A stretch of 64,000 nt of DNA from Strobilurus pachycystidiatus (GCA_019915135.1 JAHLMK010000001.1:5146001-5210000); one strand, 5' to 3'; positions 20,953-33,515 are shown, counted from the stretch's first letter. Notes: generated from the letters alone by a model not told the origin. Translations and numbers: made by a program.

Positions 20953-21200
20953 TACTGTAGTGTTTCGACCATAGGTTCGCGGCATGTGACGCGATATGCT
21001 GCGAACTTACAGCGAACAGGTTCGTGAACCCTTAAATTGCCTTATTTGGACAGTCCCGCCGCAGGCGGGACCTGAAATTACCACTTTTGGCCGCTTGTGC
21101 CTGATTGAGAGGCACCGTGACGCAATATGCGATATGTATAGGTTCAGTTCACAGAGCTGCGTGACCCAATATGCGAATATGCGGTCGAAACACTACAGTA
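20953..21200. repeat. Inverted-repeat unit, possibly MITE-like
   Basis: TACTGTAGTGTTTCGACC at 20953-20970 is perfectly repeated in inverse at 21183-21200. Similarity continues imperfectly inward for about 40 bp. The centre holds another 8-bp hairpin (GTCCCGCC/GGCGGGAC, about 21053-21071). The 248-bp size and long inverted ends suggest a foldback or MITE-like element, but no target duplication is clear. Confidence 0.45.
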
Positions 21201-21825
21201 TCAGTAGCCGGCCTTTCGATGATTTTTTCCAGTGAGAGGCCCGGGTTTCCTTCCCGTCCATCACTGGCAGATGAAGAGGATGCGGGGACACAAACGACAG
21301 GAAGTGTTGGGTCAATTCATGAGCCAGCCAGATCCAGATATCGCTCTGCATTTTTATTGATCATCGTACTCCGTCGCCCAATTAGAGAAGTTGATTTCGT
21401 GATGCTGTCCAGCCTAGGTCGACGCCACGAAGTACACAAGGTTCCTCAGCCGAGTCATCGTGATGGCCAGAGGAAATGAACCGCTATTATTCCCGATCAC
21501 TCGGCGGCGCTTCGTTGTCTTCAAAGGCGCGATACCTCGGTGGTGGGCCGTCGCCCCGAGTTGACGTGAGTTCCGTGATGGCAACGCGACACGAAACGAA
21601 TTGATCCAACCACTTTGGCGCTCAAGTGTTTGCCCAGGACAACGCGCCATCACTCCAGTATCTGTTTCTTCGCCACGCACTCACCACAATACATTGCATA
21701 TACTGATACCGGTACCATCTCTGCACGCGTCGACATCAATACAATATCCGTCAGATATGCAGACCATGCATATATAATCGAGAAGGGCATAATCAACAGT
21801 AGTATACACGCTGTAAAGAGTGACT

Positions 21826-24079
21826 CTACTCTGGCTCGGACTCAGGCTCGGATTCTAGAATGCTCATAAACCCTTCGAAGGTGACGTGTCCGTTCTGAGT
21901 TCTTGTGTCAAAAGCCTTCTTTGTGGCCGGGCTTCTGGCAGAACGGGTCTTGGCGTAGTTTCCGTCGCAAAACATATTGCACAGGGGTTGGAGCCATGTC
22001 GTTACGAGTGGTTGGAACTCTGGCCGGCAGATGGCCCAAACAGCCTCCTGTGCTTGTGGCGTGCACAGGAAGGTAGTCTTGGCGTTCAAGGCGGGTTGGA
22101 AATCATCTGCGCTATCAACATTCCATGCCTTCAGAACAGGGTGCATAGAAAGGCGGCGTTTGTTTACGAGGTCGAAATGAACGCTTGCCCAGACGAGAAC
22201 GTATAAGAAGGATTCAAGGTCGTGTCGGTAGAGATGGGGAGGATGTTTGACGCATAGCAGCTCTAGAGCCATGAATGGTGCCGTTCCAGTTCGTTGCTGG
22301 GCAGTGGAAGACTCGACGTCGCCGTACTCGTCAACATCCGACGAGTTGTCGAGATCGAGGAGGATGCCGTTAACGGTCTTCGCGCGCCTTGCAAACATGA
22401 GGTTTCCCTCGCTGATGTCGCGATGGAGGACTTTCCCTTTGCTGTACACGACGTAGTGACCTGGATATAAGGTAAGTCCCGGTGCTTCACGACTGAATAA
22501 ATTGGATGAAGCACTCACATTTCACCAGTTCAATGAAAACCTTCTTGAATTCGCCCAGATCGTTCACCTCCCACAACAGTTGATACCTCCTGGCAACGCT
22601 TACCAAGAGGTTGCGTACCGTGTATCCAAACTTGTCTTCGTAAAGTCCCATCAGCCGGAATCGTGGAAGGCCGAGATCTCGCTCGGAGCTATAGAGCTGG
22701 CTCCACTCGACGGTGGGCAAGTTGTCGGCCAGCTCCGGAGCGTTGGCGAGGATCTTCTTCAGCGTCTCAGTTTCGGGCCGACGGTGACCATCACCCACAT
22801 AAGTCATCTTGAGGGCAAGTGGAACGCTCGGCGTATCTGCGGGTGTTCCGTGCTTCACCACGGGAAGAACACAAGTACGACGATTGACCATTTGCCGCGC
22901 CACAAAAATCGGTTCGCCGTCAATGTCATATCGCAGCGGTGAAGGGGTATTGGTGGTAGCAGGCGCTGTATGAGAGGAATCGGATGTATCGTTGAGGCCG
23001 TTCGAGGCGCGAGCGGACTCCGGAAACTCGAAGTAAGAGTCCTTCCAGTGCGTGGCGCATCCGCTGCCATGAAGACTTTTATGGAACTTGTTGAATCCGA
23101 AATCTCTCGTGGGGCAAACACTCATGCAAAAGAGAGTGAGCATGAGGGGTCGGGGAGAGGCCAGAAAGTTGAAGCTCTGGTGACGGCAGACACCCATGGA
23201 GTCATAATACCACAAAGTGATGTCCCCGTTGCATATGGCCATGCCAATTCCGAAGGCGCGATAATTTATAAGGAACGTCTCCATGACATAAGTCGCAAGT
23301 TGTGCGTCCTTCATGGTGAGGTCTTTGGACATCATGAGTCGCTTTGGCGGAGGGCCCTCATCGCCAGCTGGGCGCCCGCGTTTTAGAGTCTGGGCTCGGG
23401 CGGGGGGTGAAACATGTTCGAATAGGTGAGGCTGCGTAGCCGCTCGGAGTTCAGCTTGAGAAGGGGAGGGGCAATGATACCCAGGAGAAATGTCGTCGCC
23501 GTCGTCCAGTGCTTGAGAGGTGCTCTTCCGCTGAACTTCGACGGGATATCTGACATGCTCCCACTGGAGCGTGATGGCTGGGGTCGGGAGGTTGGCGGAG
23601 GAAGAAAGAGCCTCATAGTCCGAGAGTGAGACGAAGACGAGGTCGGGCTTCCGACTGGTGCTATATTCATCTCGGGATTTCAAAATTTTGTCGCCCCGGC
23701 CATGCCACACGCGAAGGACATTGCCTTCGGGAATAACAATGCCGTCGGGTAAGGTGGAAGCCATGAGCTCGAAGAAGGTGTTGCAGATCTTTTTGAAGGG
23801 GGGGTACAGTCTGGGCTCCCTGCCGTTAGCCGCCGGGGGGAATTTGAGCACGGCGGCGTAGTCCTGTAAGGCGACGCTGTCCAGAGCCCAAGTTTTCGTG
23901 CCGACCGCGTCGTCGAAGGCCTTCATCTGGGCAGGGGTGATCTCCCAGGCAGTCCTCGCCCACAGGTCAAAATCGCCCGTGGAGAGGAAGGCGCCCGCGA
24001 CTTTGAATTCGGCGTTGAGCTCTTTCTGCACTTTGGTAACAAGAGTGCTGGTGGGGCGTGCATTGTGCGGTGTTGTCAT
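21826..24079 (-). CDS. FunK1-type fungal protein kinase
   Basis: Exons are 24079-22519 and 22460-21826, with a 58-bp intron whose removal joins ELVK to CHYVVYSKGKVLHRD; length is 731 aa. The N-terminal half has the fungal-kinase regions seen as ITLWYYDSMGV and YDIDGEPIFVARQMV. The kinase part has a likely ATP lysine in PLALKM and a catalytic loop HRDISEGN. The metal-binding DFG is replaced by DLD in LLDLDNSSD, which also occurs in this family. A tail rich in Ser and Glu ends the protein. An upstream in-frame ATG at 24196 would add 39 residues; I prefer 24079 because the extension is unlike the family and contains a splice-donor-like GTAAGC. Confidence 0.82.
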
Positions 24080-25737
24080 ATCTATCGAGCGTTGAGTTGG
24101 AATGATTGGGTACTTATTGAGCAAGCTTACCGAGGAAAACAGAATAAGTCTGCGAGTGGCAAACGTCGTGGGGGCAAGAAGAGTTGTGTCTGGCATCGTG
24201 GTCGTCCATTGTGCAGTTCCTCAAGTTGGGCAACAATGGGACGCGCCAGCTCGAAAAGGCAGGAGTTGAGTCAACACAATGGTCACCGAGTGGAATCAAG
24301 GCGTGTTCAACATGTGATCGACTCTTTTTGGCGATCTCATCAATGATTTGGCAGGGCCATCGCCGAGTGCTTGCTCTGGGACGCCCGACGCCGTATGCTG
24401 CACATGATTTATCTCAACCATCTGACTGGAATCGCTTTGACTCCCGAGCAGGAAAACACACTCCTTCGTGTCGTGTCACATCTCTCAACCAACATTCCCA
24501 CATTCCTCCCCTGTTCTTCAACATCCCCGCCGCCCCCTCACTCCCGTCTTCTTCCTTTGCATTCTGATTCCGCACTAATCTCACAGCGCGTTCTCGACGT
24601 AACGGCACAACGCTCATTCATGGAACGGCCAGAACTGTTTTCCTCCATCGAGTGAGGGAGAACTTAAGAGCGTCGTTCCAGCTCAACGTCCTAATTCGTG
24701 CTTCTCGCCGTGTAATTGCAGACACTTGTGGCCTCTCGACTCCCGTGCCGCTTTCCTTATCACCGAGCGATGTGCCGCAGTGTCTCACATCGAATAACTT
24801 TTTATATTTGGATGAACACTGAACAGGAGTACATGTGGCCTCACGGTAGCACGTACCAGTAGGTCGATGGAAATGATTACTTTTCCAGGCGCTTGTCGGA
24901 GCTGTCCTTCTTGCTTACCAGGATGGCAGATTCATCGCGGGCGACAACAAAGGTGCGATCGATTGCGTACCCTTTGCAGATGACATACACCTCACTTCTT
25001 CTACGCGCGGAGAGGACGGCTCCTTCTCGTCTGCCTCCTCATCAACACCGGACGTCCTCCCTCATCCTGCCGCTTCTCCTCCGCACCGCAGAAGGCGGGG
25101 GAGAAGTCAACCCCCTCGCGTCGTAAATATTCCTCTCCTTCAGTCACCTCCCCTCAATCCCCTCCTCCCCCCTTCCCCTAGTTCCCCTCCCCAGCCCTCA
25201 CATACACACCATTTGACTCGGAGGCTGGACAAGTCGCCGCTATTTGGTTGGACACGCATGCATCCTCCCGGCCAGTGAGGATGGGTAGCCGCTGCGTCAT
25301 GACACGGTCAACGTCCCAATCCTATCGCCGCGATGATTGCACAACAGCTCGATGGGCGCGCATATAAGAACAGTGGATTTTTTTTATCTCGGGCTGGAAG
25401 ATGGGGGCTCGTTCCTGTCTGGGGGTAATGCGACCACAAAGTGTGGCCCCGTCGTTCAAATGGTTTGGTCACCTATGTTTAAGTCGGGTTTTTTTTCCCT
25501 TCTACATCTTTTCCGGGTACAGTACCGTCAAGGTCCGTCATGACTCATAAATGTGGTGGCATTGTATTCTTCGTGTTTGGCTTTGAATTTTTAAAAAAAA
25601 CCTCGAAGAAATTCTATGGCGACCCAATTCCGACGAGGCATGGTGCCTTCGCCGAAGCTAGCATCAATCTATATCAGTCACAGTACGCCTCGTGGCCCTC
25701 GCGTGGACACCACCCCTTCTCCTCACAACACCACGGC
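24080..25737. other. Intergenic, no clear gene
   Basis: A 94-aa frame (24371-24655) and its shadows have no recognisable domain. A GGCCTCACGGTAGCACGTAC motif near 24840 recalls GGCCTGACGGTAGCGAGTAC near 20940, so a dispersed repeat fragment may lie here. Pyrimidine-rich stretches at 25130-25200 may be promoter sequence. Confidence 0.4.
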
Positions 25738-27067
25738 ATGGAAGACGTGTTCTGGTATCAACACAGGGATTTCTTGGAAGCGAAAGGCTACATACTACGT
25801 GAAAAGTTCAATACCGGCTATCATCCTCCGGAGTATAAGACTTTCTCCGAGAAAATGCGCGATCCAAACAACGCGACTCACGGTGTAAGCAGTGTTCAAG
25901 TTCCATGGCATGCGCTTTACTGACGACTCGCAAGAAATTCACCATCATGGATGCTACTCGCATATCGGATGGGACAGTTGTATTTCTAAAATACATATCT
26001 CGTCGTTTGCATCCTTCTGAGGTCGAGATTGGCCGACTACTTTCTTCTTCTCCGCATTCTCAGAATCACTGTGTCCCCATATTAGACTCTTTGGTATCGC
26101 CTATCGATCCTGACAAGGACATCATCGTGATGCCGCAACTACGCCGATTCGAGGAGCCGCCCTTCGACACAGTCGGCGAGCTGCTCGACGCACTTCGCCA
26201 GATATTTGAGGTTCAGGGTCTATCTGACATGTCATGAGAGAAGTTCTTACTCACACGAACTCTTATTTAGGGCCTAGAATTCATGCACAAACACCGCATC
26301 GCTCATCTGTGAGCTGTGATACCTCCCCTCATTCCGAGTCGTGTTCTCAACGTGAAGCCAGCGACATCTCAATTCATAACCTCATGCTAGACGCCACCCA
26401 CCTCTGTCCAGACGGCTTCCACCCCGTTGCATACATGTGTCCGCCCAATTACAAGGGCTACGCAAGATGCATCACCCGCACGGAATGCTGGCCACGCTAT
26501 TATCTGATTGACTTTGGCTTTGCTTGCCAGTACCCTCAAGCTCTTGGTACTCTTCCCAGAGAAATGTCCCTGCCGTGCACCTCTCCTTCACGTCAGGCTG
26601 TTCCAGAGCTGCGAAGCGCCGAGTCACAAGCCTACAACCCATTTCCTATCGACATCTTCGCTCTCGGATTGATCCTGAAATGGAAATTCTCAGTCGTGAG
26701 TAACCACATCGTCTCATCCATCAGTGTGTGTTTGTGACTCTGAGTCTGCTGCCTTTACTAGTACGATCACCCCCCTCTTCAATTCCTGCGTCCGCTCGTG
26801 GATGACATGCTGTCGCCTGATCCCACCTGCAGGCCTACGAGCAGCGAACTCTTGCAGCGCTTTGCGAGCATATGTAACCAATTGAGCTTGTCGCAACTGC
26901 GCCGTCCGGGCTCGACGTACCCCCGCACACTGTGGGAAAGATGTAGACAGCTCATACGCGCTGTTAAGCGCGTGCCGCCGGTTCCTTGGCCACTTCATCA
27001 GTTTCCTACTCATACACCACTCATCGCCTCTGACCCAGAAACTCGTCGTTTTTACACTGCAGTATAG
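25738..27067 (+). CDS. Divergent protein kinase-like protein
   Basis: Five exons (25738-25884, 25935-26210, 26271-26308, 26362-26695, 26762-27067) with introns of 50, 60, 53 and 66 bp give about 366 aa in one frame. The kinase domain shows VVFLKYISRR (likely ATP lysine), catalytic loop AHLDISIHNLML, YLIDFGFAC (intact DFG) and a late IDIFALGLIL helix. HRD is read as HLD at the exon 3/4 junction; HLD is also found in Wee1 kinases. The N-terminus is uncertain, since the frame is open back to an ATG at 25540. Substrates are unknown. Confidence 0.7.
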
Positions 27068-27525
27068 TGTCCACCGTACGGACATAATATGTTTGTAATC
27101 CCCTTCGGCTCTGTAAACATCTCCTGAGTCCAGTATGTCCGTGATAGTTCAAAGACGCCCGCATTCACAGCTAGCGTACTACCTGCGCTTGTCAACATAC
27201 CGACATGTACATCTATCAACTCGGCGGTCTCTGCTTACGAAGGCTGTCCACAGATGTTCTTATAAGTAACACCCGCAAAACAACGCTCCACACCTCGCCA
27301 CAGGTACCTACGGATATAAGGGTTGATATAACGAGTTACCAAGCTCCCGGCGTGCCAAGCTCCCAGATAGTGTGATGCACCGACTACACAATTCCCGCAG
27401 ATCCCCGCTCAGCCTCTAATCTTCTTGCTTTGTGATGTTCGATCATACATACCCCACCGGACATCCGTGCCCGACGCTATTTGGATTGTTTAATCATCCA
27501 ACTCACCCATCGTGCCCGAGGCTGT

Positions 27526-27532
27526 TATATAG
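27526..27532 (+). promoter_or_regulatory. TATA box of the hydrolase-like gene
   Basis: TATATAG lies 44 bp before the ATG chosen at 27570, a plausible core promoter. The rest of 27068-27569 shows no gene. Confidence 0.4.
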
Positions 27533-27569
27533 GACTCTTGCGGATGAGCAGCGCACGCGCACTCGCAAC

Positions 27570-28777
27570 ATGCGGTTCTCAGGTTCACTCCAATCTCTCA
27601 TCTTCGTCGCGTCCTTCTTTGTGCTTTCCGTTCGCTCCGTGATAGTCCCCGCTGTTGACGCGTCCCAACATTATCATCCCCCGCCCACGGACGTCGTGCC
27701 CCAAGGGAAGAATGTCACGATCAACGGCGTCTTGACCTACGTTTCCCTTCCGAAAGGGAGTTATGATAGAAGTGTGGCGCTCCTGCTGCTAATGGGTATG
27801 TGTCTTTGCGTCGGAATTATCCTTTGATCCAATTCGATTTGCAGACGTGTTTGGTCTTTCTTCTGTGGATAACCTCGTGAGTTCTGTACTTGCGCTTACG
27901 GAAGACTTACTGAAGCGTTGATTACTGTTGCAGCTCTTGGTCAGCAGCAGACACTACACCTGCCGGTATGTATCCCTGATTTCTATGTACTTAGGCAGAC
28001 CAATGGCCTGCTGCCGGCTTTGCTGTGAGTACTAGTGTCTTTTCGTCAGTTCTTCACAGTCCTAAGTTATCCACCCTTCGCTCCAGACATACGTCCCCGA
28101 CTACCTCAACGGCGACGATCTACCCTCGGATGGAGACGTCACCGCCTGGCTCCCTAATCATGGCGAAGCGCAGACCAACCCACCGCTCCTAGCCGTCGTC
28201 GATGCTCTCCAAAACAACAAGGCCATCAAAAAAATCGCAGTCACCGCGTACTGCTTTGGCGGTAATCACTTCACAATACAACCTTCACCATTTACTCACC
28301 CTCCGCCAGGTCTGTACGGCGCCCGCCTCCTGCAGAACAACACCGTCGCAGTAGTGACGATGGCACACCCCTTCGACTTGGACGTCCCCGGCGACTTTGA
28401 GCTCGCCAAAGCGCAGTCGCATGTCCCTTGAGAGATCAATAGTGCCGAGTTGGACTTTGGGTTCACCCCAGAGCTCGCGGAGGAGGCAGATGCTGTCATG
28501 GTGGGTCAGTACAAGCCCGGATACAAGAGGAGGAACTTCGAAGGCATCGCACATGGATTCGCAGTACGTGTTTTGAGCTTTCTCGCGGCTAGAACACTGA
28601 CTCTGATCTTCTTCCTTTGATCAGGTCAGAGCTAATGCCGTACGTGAAATGCTTTGCATATGTGGATGCCATGTTCTTTGCTGATTCCGCTTGAAGTCCG
28701 ATCCCGTTCAAGTTGCGGCCAAGCAAGGAGCGTTCGATACTTCTTTGGCTTGGATCAAAACCCATCTTGCCTGTTAG
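27570..28777 (+). pseudogene. Dienelactone hydrolase-like protein with in-frame TGA
   Basis: This alpha/beta hydrolase would cleave ester or lactone bonds. The eight-exon model (27570-27795, 27845-27876, 27934-27939, 27995-28024, 28087-28261, 28310-28563, 28625-28639, 28697-28777) totals 819 nt in one frame. A hydrophobic N-terminus (residues about 8-25) suggests secretion. Family motifs are present: YVPDYLNGD, nucleophile elbow AYCFGG with catalytic Cys, and GIAHGFA with the His. A TGA at 28429-28431 breaks the frame between HVP and EINSAELD; sequence on both sides is well conserved. It may be a recent null allele, an error, or a read-through codon. Exon 3 is only 6 nt. Confidence 0.7.
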
Positions 28778-29134
28778 GCGACGTCTTCTTTCTCGCAAAT
28801 TGTGCAGGCACTCGTTACTCGGATTTAGAAAGGCTCCTGGGATTTAGATTAGAACGTGGACGTATAGAAAGTACTGTTACATGATGCAATGATGAACCAA
28901 TCTTCATCAGACCCCCACTCCGCCCACTCGAAGAAACCATGCCAGTTTACACGCCATGAATATCGGAGGGATATCAACTGTCCTGTGCGGGTCCCAGTGT
29001 GCCGACAGGAATGTCGGTCAACCTTCGGTATCGTCTATCCCCACGTCTCCGGACACGCCGATCCCATCTAAACGTCTAGTCTGTGTGCGTATCTTGCGCT
29101 GACCACAACTCTTTCCACAAAGAACATTCGAACT

Positions 29135-31188
29135 CTAAAGCGACCCGCCCACACTCCGCATCGTCTACAAAACAAAGGAGTCAGCGCTCTAAACCTTAAA
29201 CCACAGCGTAAGATGACAGCTCACCCATTCACTAGCAACCCTCCCATCCAACACCGCCAACTCTTCCTCCTCGAACCCAAGTCTCGGAATAACATACATC
29301 CTCACCGGAATCAACAGCATGATCACCACCGGGAACCCAATCGCCGCAATCGTCTGCGTAATGGCGAACGTAGCTCCAAAGCCCAGAAGCTGCACAGCGA
29401 GGAAGAGGATGATACGAGATCGGCGGACCTTCCGGAGAGGTTCGAAGAAGAGGATCTTGAGCGTGATGCCGTTCCCCCGGAGGGCGTCTAAGCCCATGTA
29501 CCAGAAGAGGCCTGCTAATACCCCACGGGGGATCTTACCCAGGACGTCCATGAATGGACCTGTCAGGAGGACGAGGCAAAGGGATCCTTGCGCGAGTGGG
29601 GATAGGCGTTGTTCGATGACGGCTATGGGAATTTGCTCGTAATCCCCGGGGTCGTCGTTCTTCTTGTCAGATTCGCCATCACCGGTCTTCTCTCTGTGCT
29701 TTTCGTCTACTTCTAAATCGTTCGCTTTCCGCGGTCGGCCAAGAACGACCAAACTGGTGGTATGCATGGGCGCCTGTGGAATCAAGCCGTTCGGAGCTGG
29801 CACGCCGATGATGGCTGCTATGATAGTCGTGATTCCAAGAAGGAGGAAATCCAGATGGAAGCCCGGTGGTTTCTTCAGAGGGAAGGACGATGATTGCGCC
29901 ATCAATGACTGAGAGAGGCTGTAATCAGGTGGGGTAGATCAACGAGCGAAGATTTGCACTTACCGAAACGTTGTGGTCGAAGAAGAACAAGATGAAAAGC
30001 ACGATCCCAAAAGGACATGCGATGCCAACCCACTTCGCCTCGAGATGCCACCACCTGACCAGCCAGCCCGGATGGGATCCTGCCGCCTCGAACGCGCCAG
30101 AGGTGGGCAGAGTCGACGGATTGGCTGTATTGAACCGGCCCCAATACGCTAGACCACTACATGCAACCAAGGAAATGGGCATTCCATAGTCTGCGAAGAA
30201 CCTCCTGACGTGTCTATGGAACAGATTCGACTGTGAGAGCATCGAGAAACATGTTGAGGAGAGGAGCATGGTCAGAGCGAGGATTATTGTCACAAATGCG
30301 CCTTCCGTCGTGGACCCATTCGTGGAAGCCGAGTCGGAAGAGGGCAGGGACCGAGTGACGACCTGTATCCCGTACTGCAGATACACCCAGCTCACGTAGA
30401 ACCCGAACGTGTCGCATGAGAATAATGTCACGTATCGCAGGAAGTTGCACCCTGCCCATATGTAAGTAATTATGCAGTTGGCACTCAGGAAAGAGGATGA
30501 TTACAATTCAGGAAGGCAGCGACGACATGAAAGATGCCCGCCCAAACGTATACCCACCCCACAAACTGGAGGTAATTAGGGGGGTTGGATTCGCGGGCGA
30601 GGATATCGTAGATCGTCTTGTTGAACACAGTGATTGGGCCAGTCACGCCCGCGATGGTCAACGGTTGCGCGCCAAAGAAGCTGAACACTGCGCTGGCCTG
30701 GCGAACTGATCAGTATGCGCAAAGTGTTTAAGAGGGACGAGGTATGCACCATAAAGCTACTCATTAACACCTCCGCCACGCCGTATTCATTCGTCGTCTC
30801 GATCAGAGAAAGAGAGAATGCTATACCCGGAAGGACGCTGCAGAGCAAGATTAGCACGGCGAGAAAGATGATGAAGGGTGGACGAGGTTGATCGGGGCAT
30901 ATGAAGAATATCTGAAGCAACTCACTTCGCAAAGAAGATCAATGCCGTCGCCGGTATTACTCTATAATTCCAAGCATCGGTCCAGTCGCTGACATAGTAT
31001 GGGGCGCGAGCGCGAATATCTTTCAGTATACCCCTGCCCGGCCTGATACTTTTGAGCCAATGCAGAGCGTTGATGCTATGATTGGCGCGGGAGGGAGGAG
31101 TGGAGGGAATAGGCAACGTTATGGATGAGCCTACGCCAGAACGGTCCATACCGTTTGAACCTGGAACCTCGATATGCGGGTCTGTCAT
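29135..31188 (-). CDS. BOR1: Borate/bicarbonate-type anion transporter
   Basis: This SLC4/BOR1-family membrane transporter likely exports borate across the plasma membrane. Six exons (31188-30926, 30837-30750, 30697-30505, 30451-29964, 29908-29225, 29164-29135) give 581 aa with all phases consistent. Family motifs are FFANVLPGIAFSL, GAQPLTIAGVTGPITVFN, FCDTFGFYV-like LFSCDTFGFYVSWVYL, GIPAPNGLIPQAP-like GVPAPNGLIPQAP and IGFPVVIMLLIPVR. Multiple hydrophobic segments fit the usual 10-14 helices. The last exon adds TMRSVGGSL, matching the ends of related fungal proteins. A hydrophilic loop (about residues 400-430) is rich in Lys, Asp and Glu. Confidence 0.92.
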
Positions 31189-31921
31189 GATGGGTGAACG
31201 TGTTCGTATGTCGTCGTGAAGCTGGCGTTGGCCCGCAACGGCTCTTGCATCTATGACCGTGTGTTGAGTGCGTCTTTTTTTTGTCGCCGCTCGCGGTCGT
31301 ATGTATTCGTGAATGTGGTTTGATGATCTGCCGTACTAACAGCGTCTGGCGGATAAGTCTATTCGTTAGCCAAATTCGAGGTAGCGTGACGATTAGGCCA
31401 GAGAGAAAGATGTTAGTGTCCGAGTCGGACGGAGGAGATGTTAGATGAGGGCAAGCTGGCTGGATGCCGTCGGCTCTCCGGATCGATTTGTCAGCCCTCT
31501 TAATTCAGCTAATCTAGGGTCGTCAATGAGCGCTTGAGCTCTCGGAGACTCGGACCAGACGTTAACGTTTCGTGCCACGGCCAAACCTAGCACCTTTACT
31601 CGACTCGGAGGCGCGTCCTTACAACTCGGACCGAAGTTGACTCGGAGCTAGTCGTCGCTCGAGCCTATGTAAGACTTGAATCTCGGCTCAGTCTGAGAAG
31701 GCGCCCAACCTCTGAATGAAGAGTTCTCGATTACCATGAATTGATATATGACATTACAGTTACAAGCTAAAGATATGAGGGGTCGCAGGGCAATTCGAGT
31801 CCCTGTTGAGCCGATTGTGGGTTTTCACAGTATTATTATACATCATACAGTGTCACGATCCCTACAGTCGTTTGGACTCAAAGGGTGGCACAACGAGCTC
31901 GTCACGCCGTGTGGCCCATAT
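31189..31921. other. Intergenic with clustered CTCGG motifs
   Basis: No gene is seen. Between 31540 and 31690 CTCGG occurs many times (CTCGGAGACTCGGACC, GACTCGGAGGC, ACTCGGACC, GACTCGGAGC). This is a degenerate short-motif cluster. It may be promoter sequence of the transporter gene or simple repeat. Confidence 0.4.
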
Positions 31922-33515
31922 TCACCGATCCTGGTCGATGATACGCAAATTTCCCGAACCTTCTTTTTGTTCAACAAGAACATCAACGTTCCGATGCAGA
32001 GTCCACGATGTTGACATCTTCGGTTGTACTTCCACTTCCACCCACACACCCATATCCTGCAGCAAGATTTGCTTCTTGGACTTCGGCTTGATACAAAACG
32101 CATCCGGTGGGAGGGACCAGAAACCCCTTACCGCTAACCGCAAGCGAGTTGGTGTGGGAACGCCCGATTTCTTCCCAAGGAAGCCGAATTTGGCGGCCGG
32201 AAGCAGTTTTGGGACGTCGCCCAGGCTGCCCAGGCGCAGACCGTTCTCTTTCGTCCACTCGTCATCGATGTGGAAGTCCCAGCGTGTCCCACGGTCCACG
32301 TCTGACTGCTGAATGCGCCCTCTGCTAGCCACAACCTCACTTGTCATTCCTGCCTTCTGCCCTCGACTGTACGCGTATGACAGCCCAGCGGAAGGCACTG
32401 GACCATTCATCTTTGCTGAGGCGCCGAGCTGATGACCACGGGAGCGTTCCGCAGACTGCACGACCTTCATGCGCCCCTCCACGAGGTATTGAGAAGATGT
32501 AGGGTGAGCGTCATATACGTCGAGGGGACATGACTTGTCAGGAATCTCTGCTTCTATGCGTGCGTAGAACTGCCGGTACGATGCACGCTTGTCCTCCAGA
32601 TCTTTCGAGTTACGATAGAAATCCAGCCTGAGAAGACTCATCTGAGAGACCATGGTCGCGTCAGGTACTCACTCTTCAGGACGACTCTGTTCAAGTGTAG
32701 CAGGTATAGAGATGAAACCTGGCGACAGAACAAAATTCTCACCTGGCATTGAAGGGAGCCCTTCACACGGATACTCTGGTTGCCCAGATCGGATTTGATG
32801 TTGAAGGCAAGTTGAAGGTAACATCGAACTGTCCGCGTGGAGGATCAGACATCGACGCAGATGTATCTCGGTCCGAGTCGGGCTCATCGCCTCCGCCACT
32901 GTTGCGCTCAACGCCCTTTCCCTTTCCTGATTTCGTCTCGATATCGTGTTCACCTACATCTTCTTCGAGCCCATCTAGACCCTCTGCTTCATCTCGGGAA
33001 TCATTGTCGCGGCCATGTCCACCTTCTCCAGGCCCTGCCGATGGCAGTCTTCTCGGCGGGGAATCATCGTCACTCTCCGAGTTGTGTTCGCCTTTCCCGC
33101 CATCCTGTTCACGATCTCCTCCATTTCTGGATCCCACGGGTACGCCGTCACTTCCGCCTCCTCTCTGTGGGTTCATATTGAGTTGCGTTACGCAGTCGAA
33201 GAACGGCATCGTCAGAGGCATGAGAGACGCTTTGAATGTCGGTGTCTCGAGGACGCCCTTGAACGGTTGCAAGACACTAAACAGGTCTTGTATTACCCGG
33301 TCACGTCTAGTTAGAGGAATTAGAAGACAGTCCGAGTCGTAGTCCAACGTCGTACTAGTTGGGTTCAAGCCCAGTAACCTTGGTCCTGTCCGCCGATGCT
33401 TTTCGCTGAGTAGTATACCGACGCGGACTTGTATACGTGCGGTAGCCGTTGATTCCGAGACGAAAACAATCAAGGAACATACTTTCATTACTATGTAAGT
33501 AGTCATGATAATCAA
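31922..33515 (-). CDS. G1, unrecognised protein, full-length copy
   Basis: Two long minus-strand coding blocks are likely exons of one gene: 33515-32763 and 32653-31922. The joining introns around 32650-32800 could not be settled. The first block has a conserved-looking start (TLDYDSDCLLIPLT, LPLTMPFFDCV-like) and a Gly/Asp/Glu-rich acidic middle. The second contains SEVVASRGRIQQSDVDRGTRWDF-type sequence and a Lys-rich end. I do not recognise the family. The triplication boundary at 32208 falls inside the second block, so only this copy has the native C-terminus. Confidence 0.5.

Larger units (their letters stand above)
18479..21825. other. Gene-poor intergenic region, 3.3 kb
   Basis: No conserved gene is visible. 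It holds weakly related direct repeats (about 19160-19500), an R1-like fragment at about 19632-19690 (AGCCTCGCGGTA followed by a T-run) and an inverted-repeat unit at 20953-21200. Frames of 60-130 aa overlap on several strands without domains, consistent with chance. Confidence 0.5.

Noticed and set aside
32749..33342. 197-aa plus-strand frame in each tandem copy
   Set aside because: It is antisense to the G1 coding block and is Ser/Pro-rich only because G1 is Gly/Asp/Glu-rich there.
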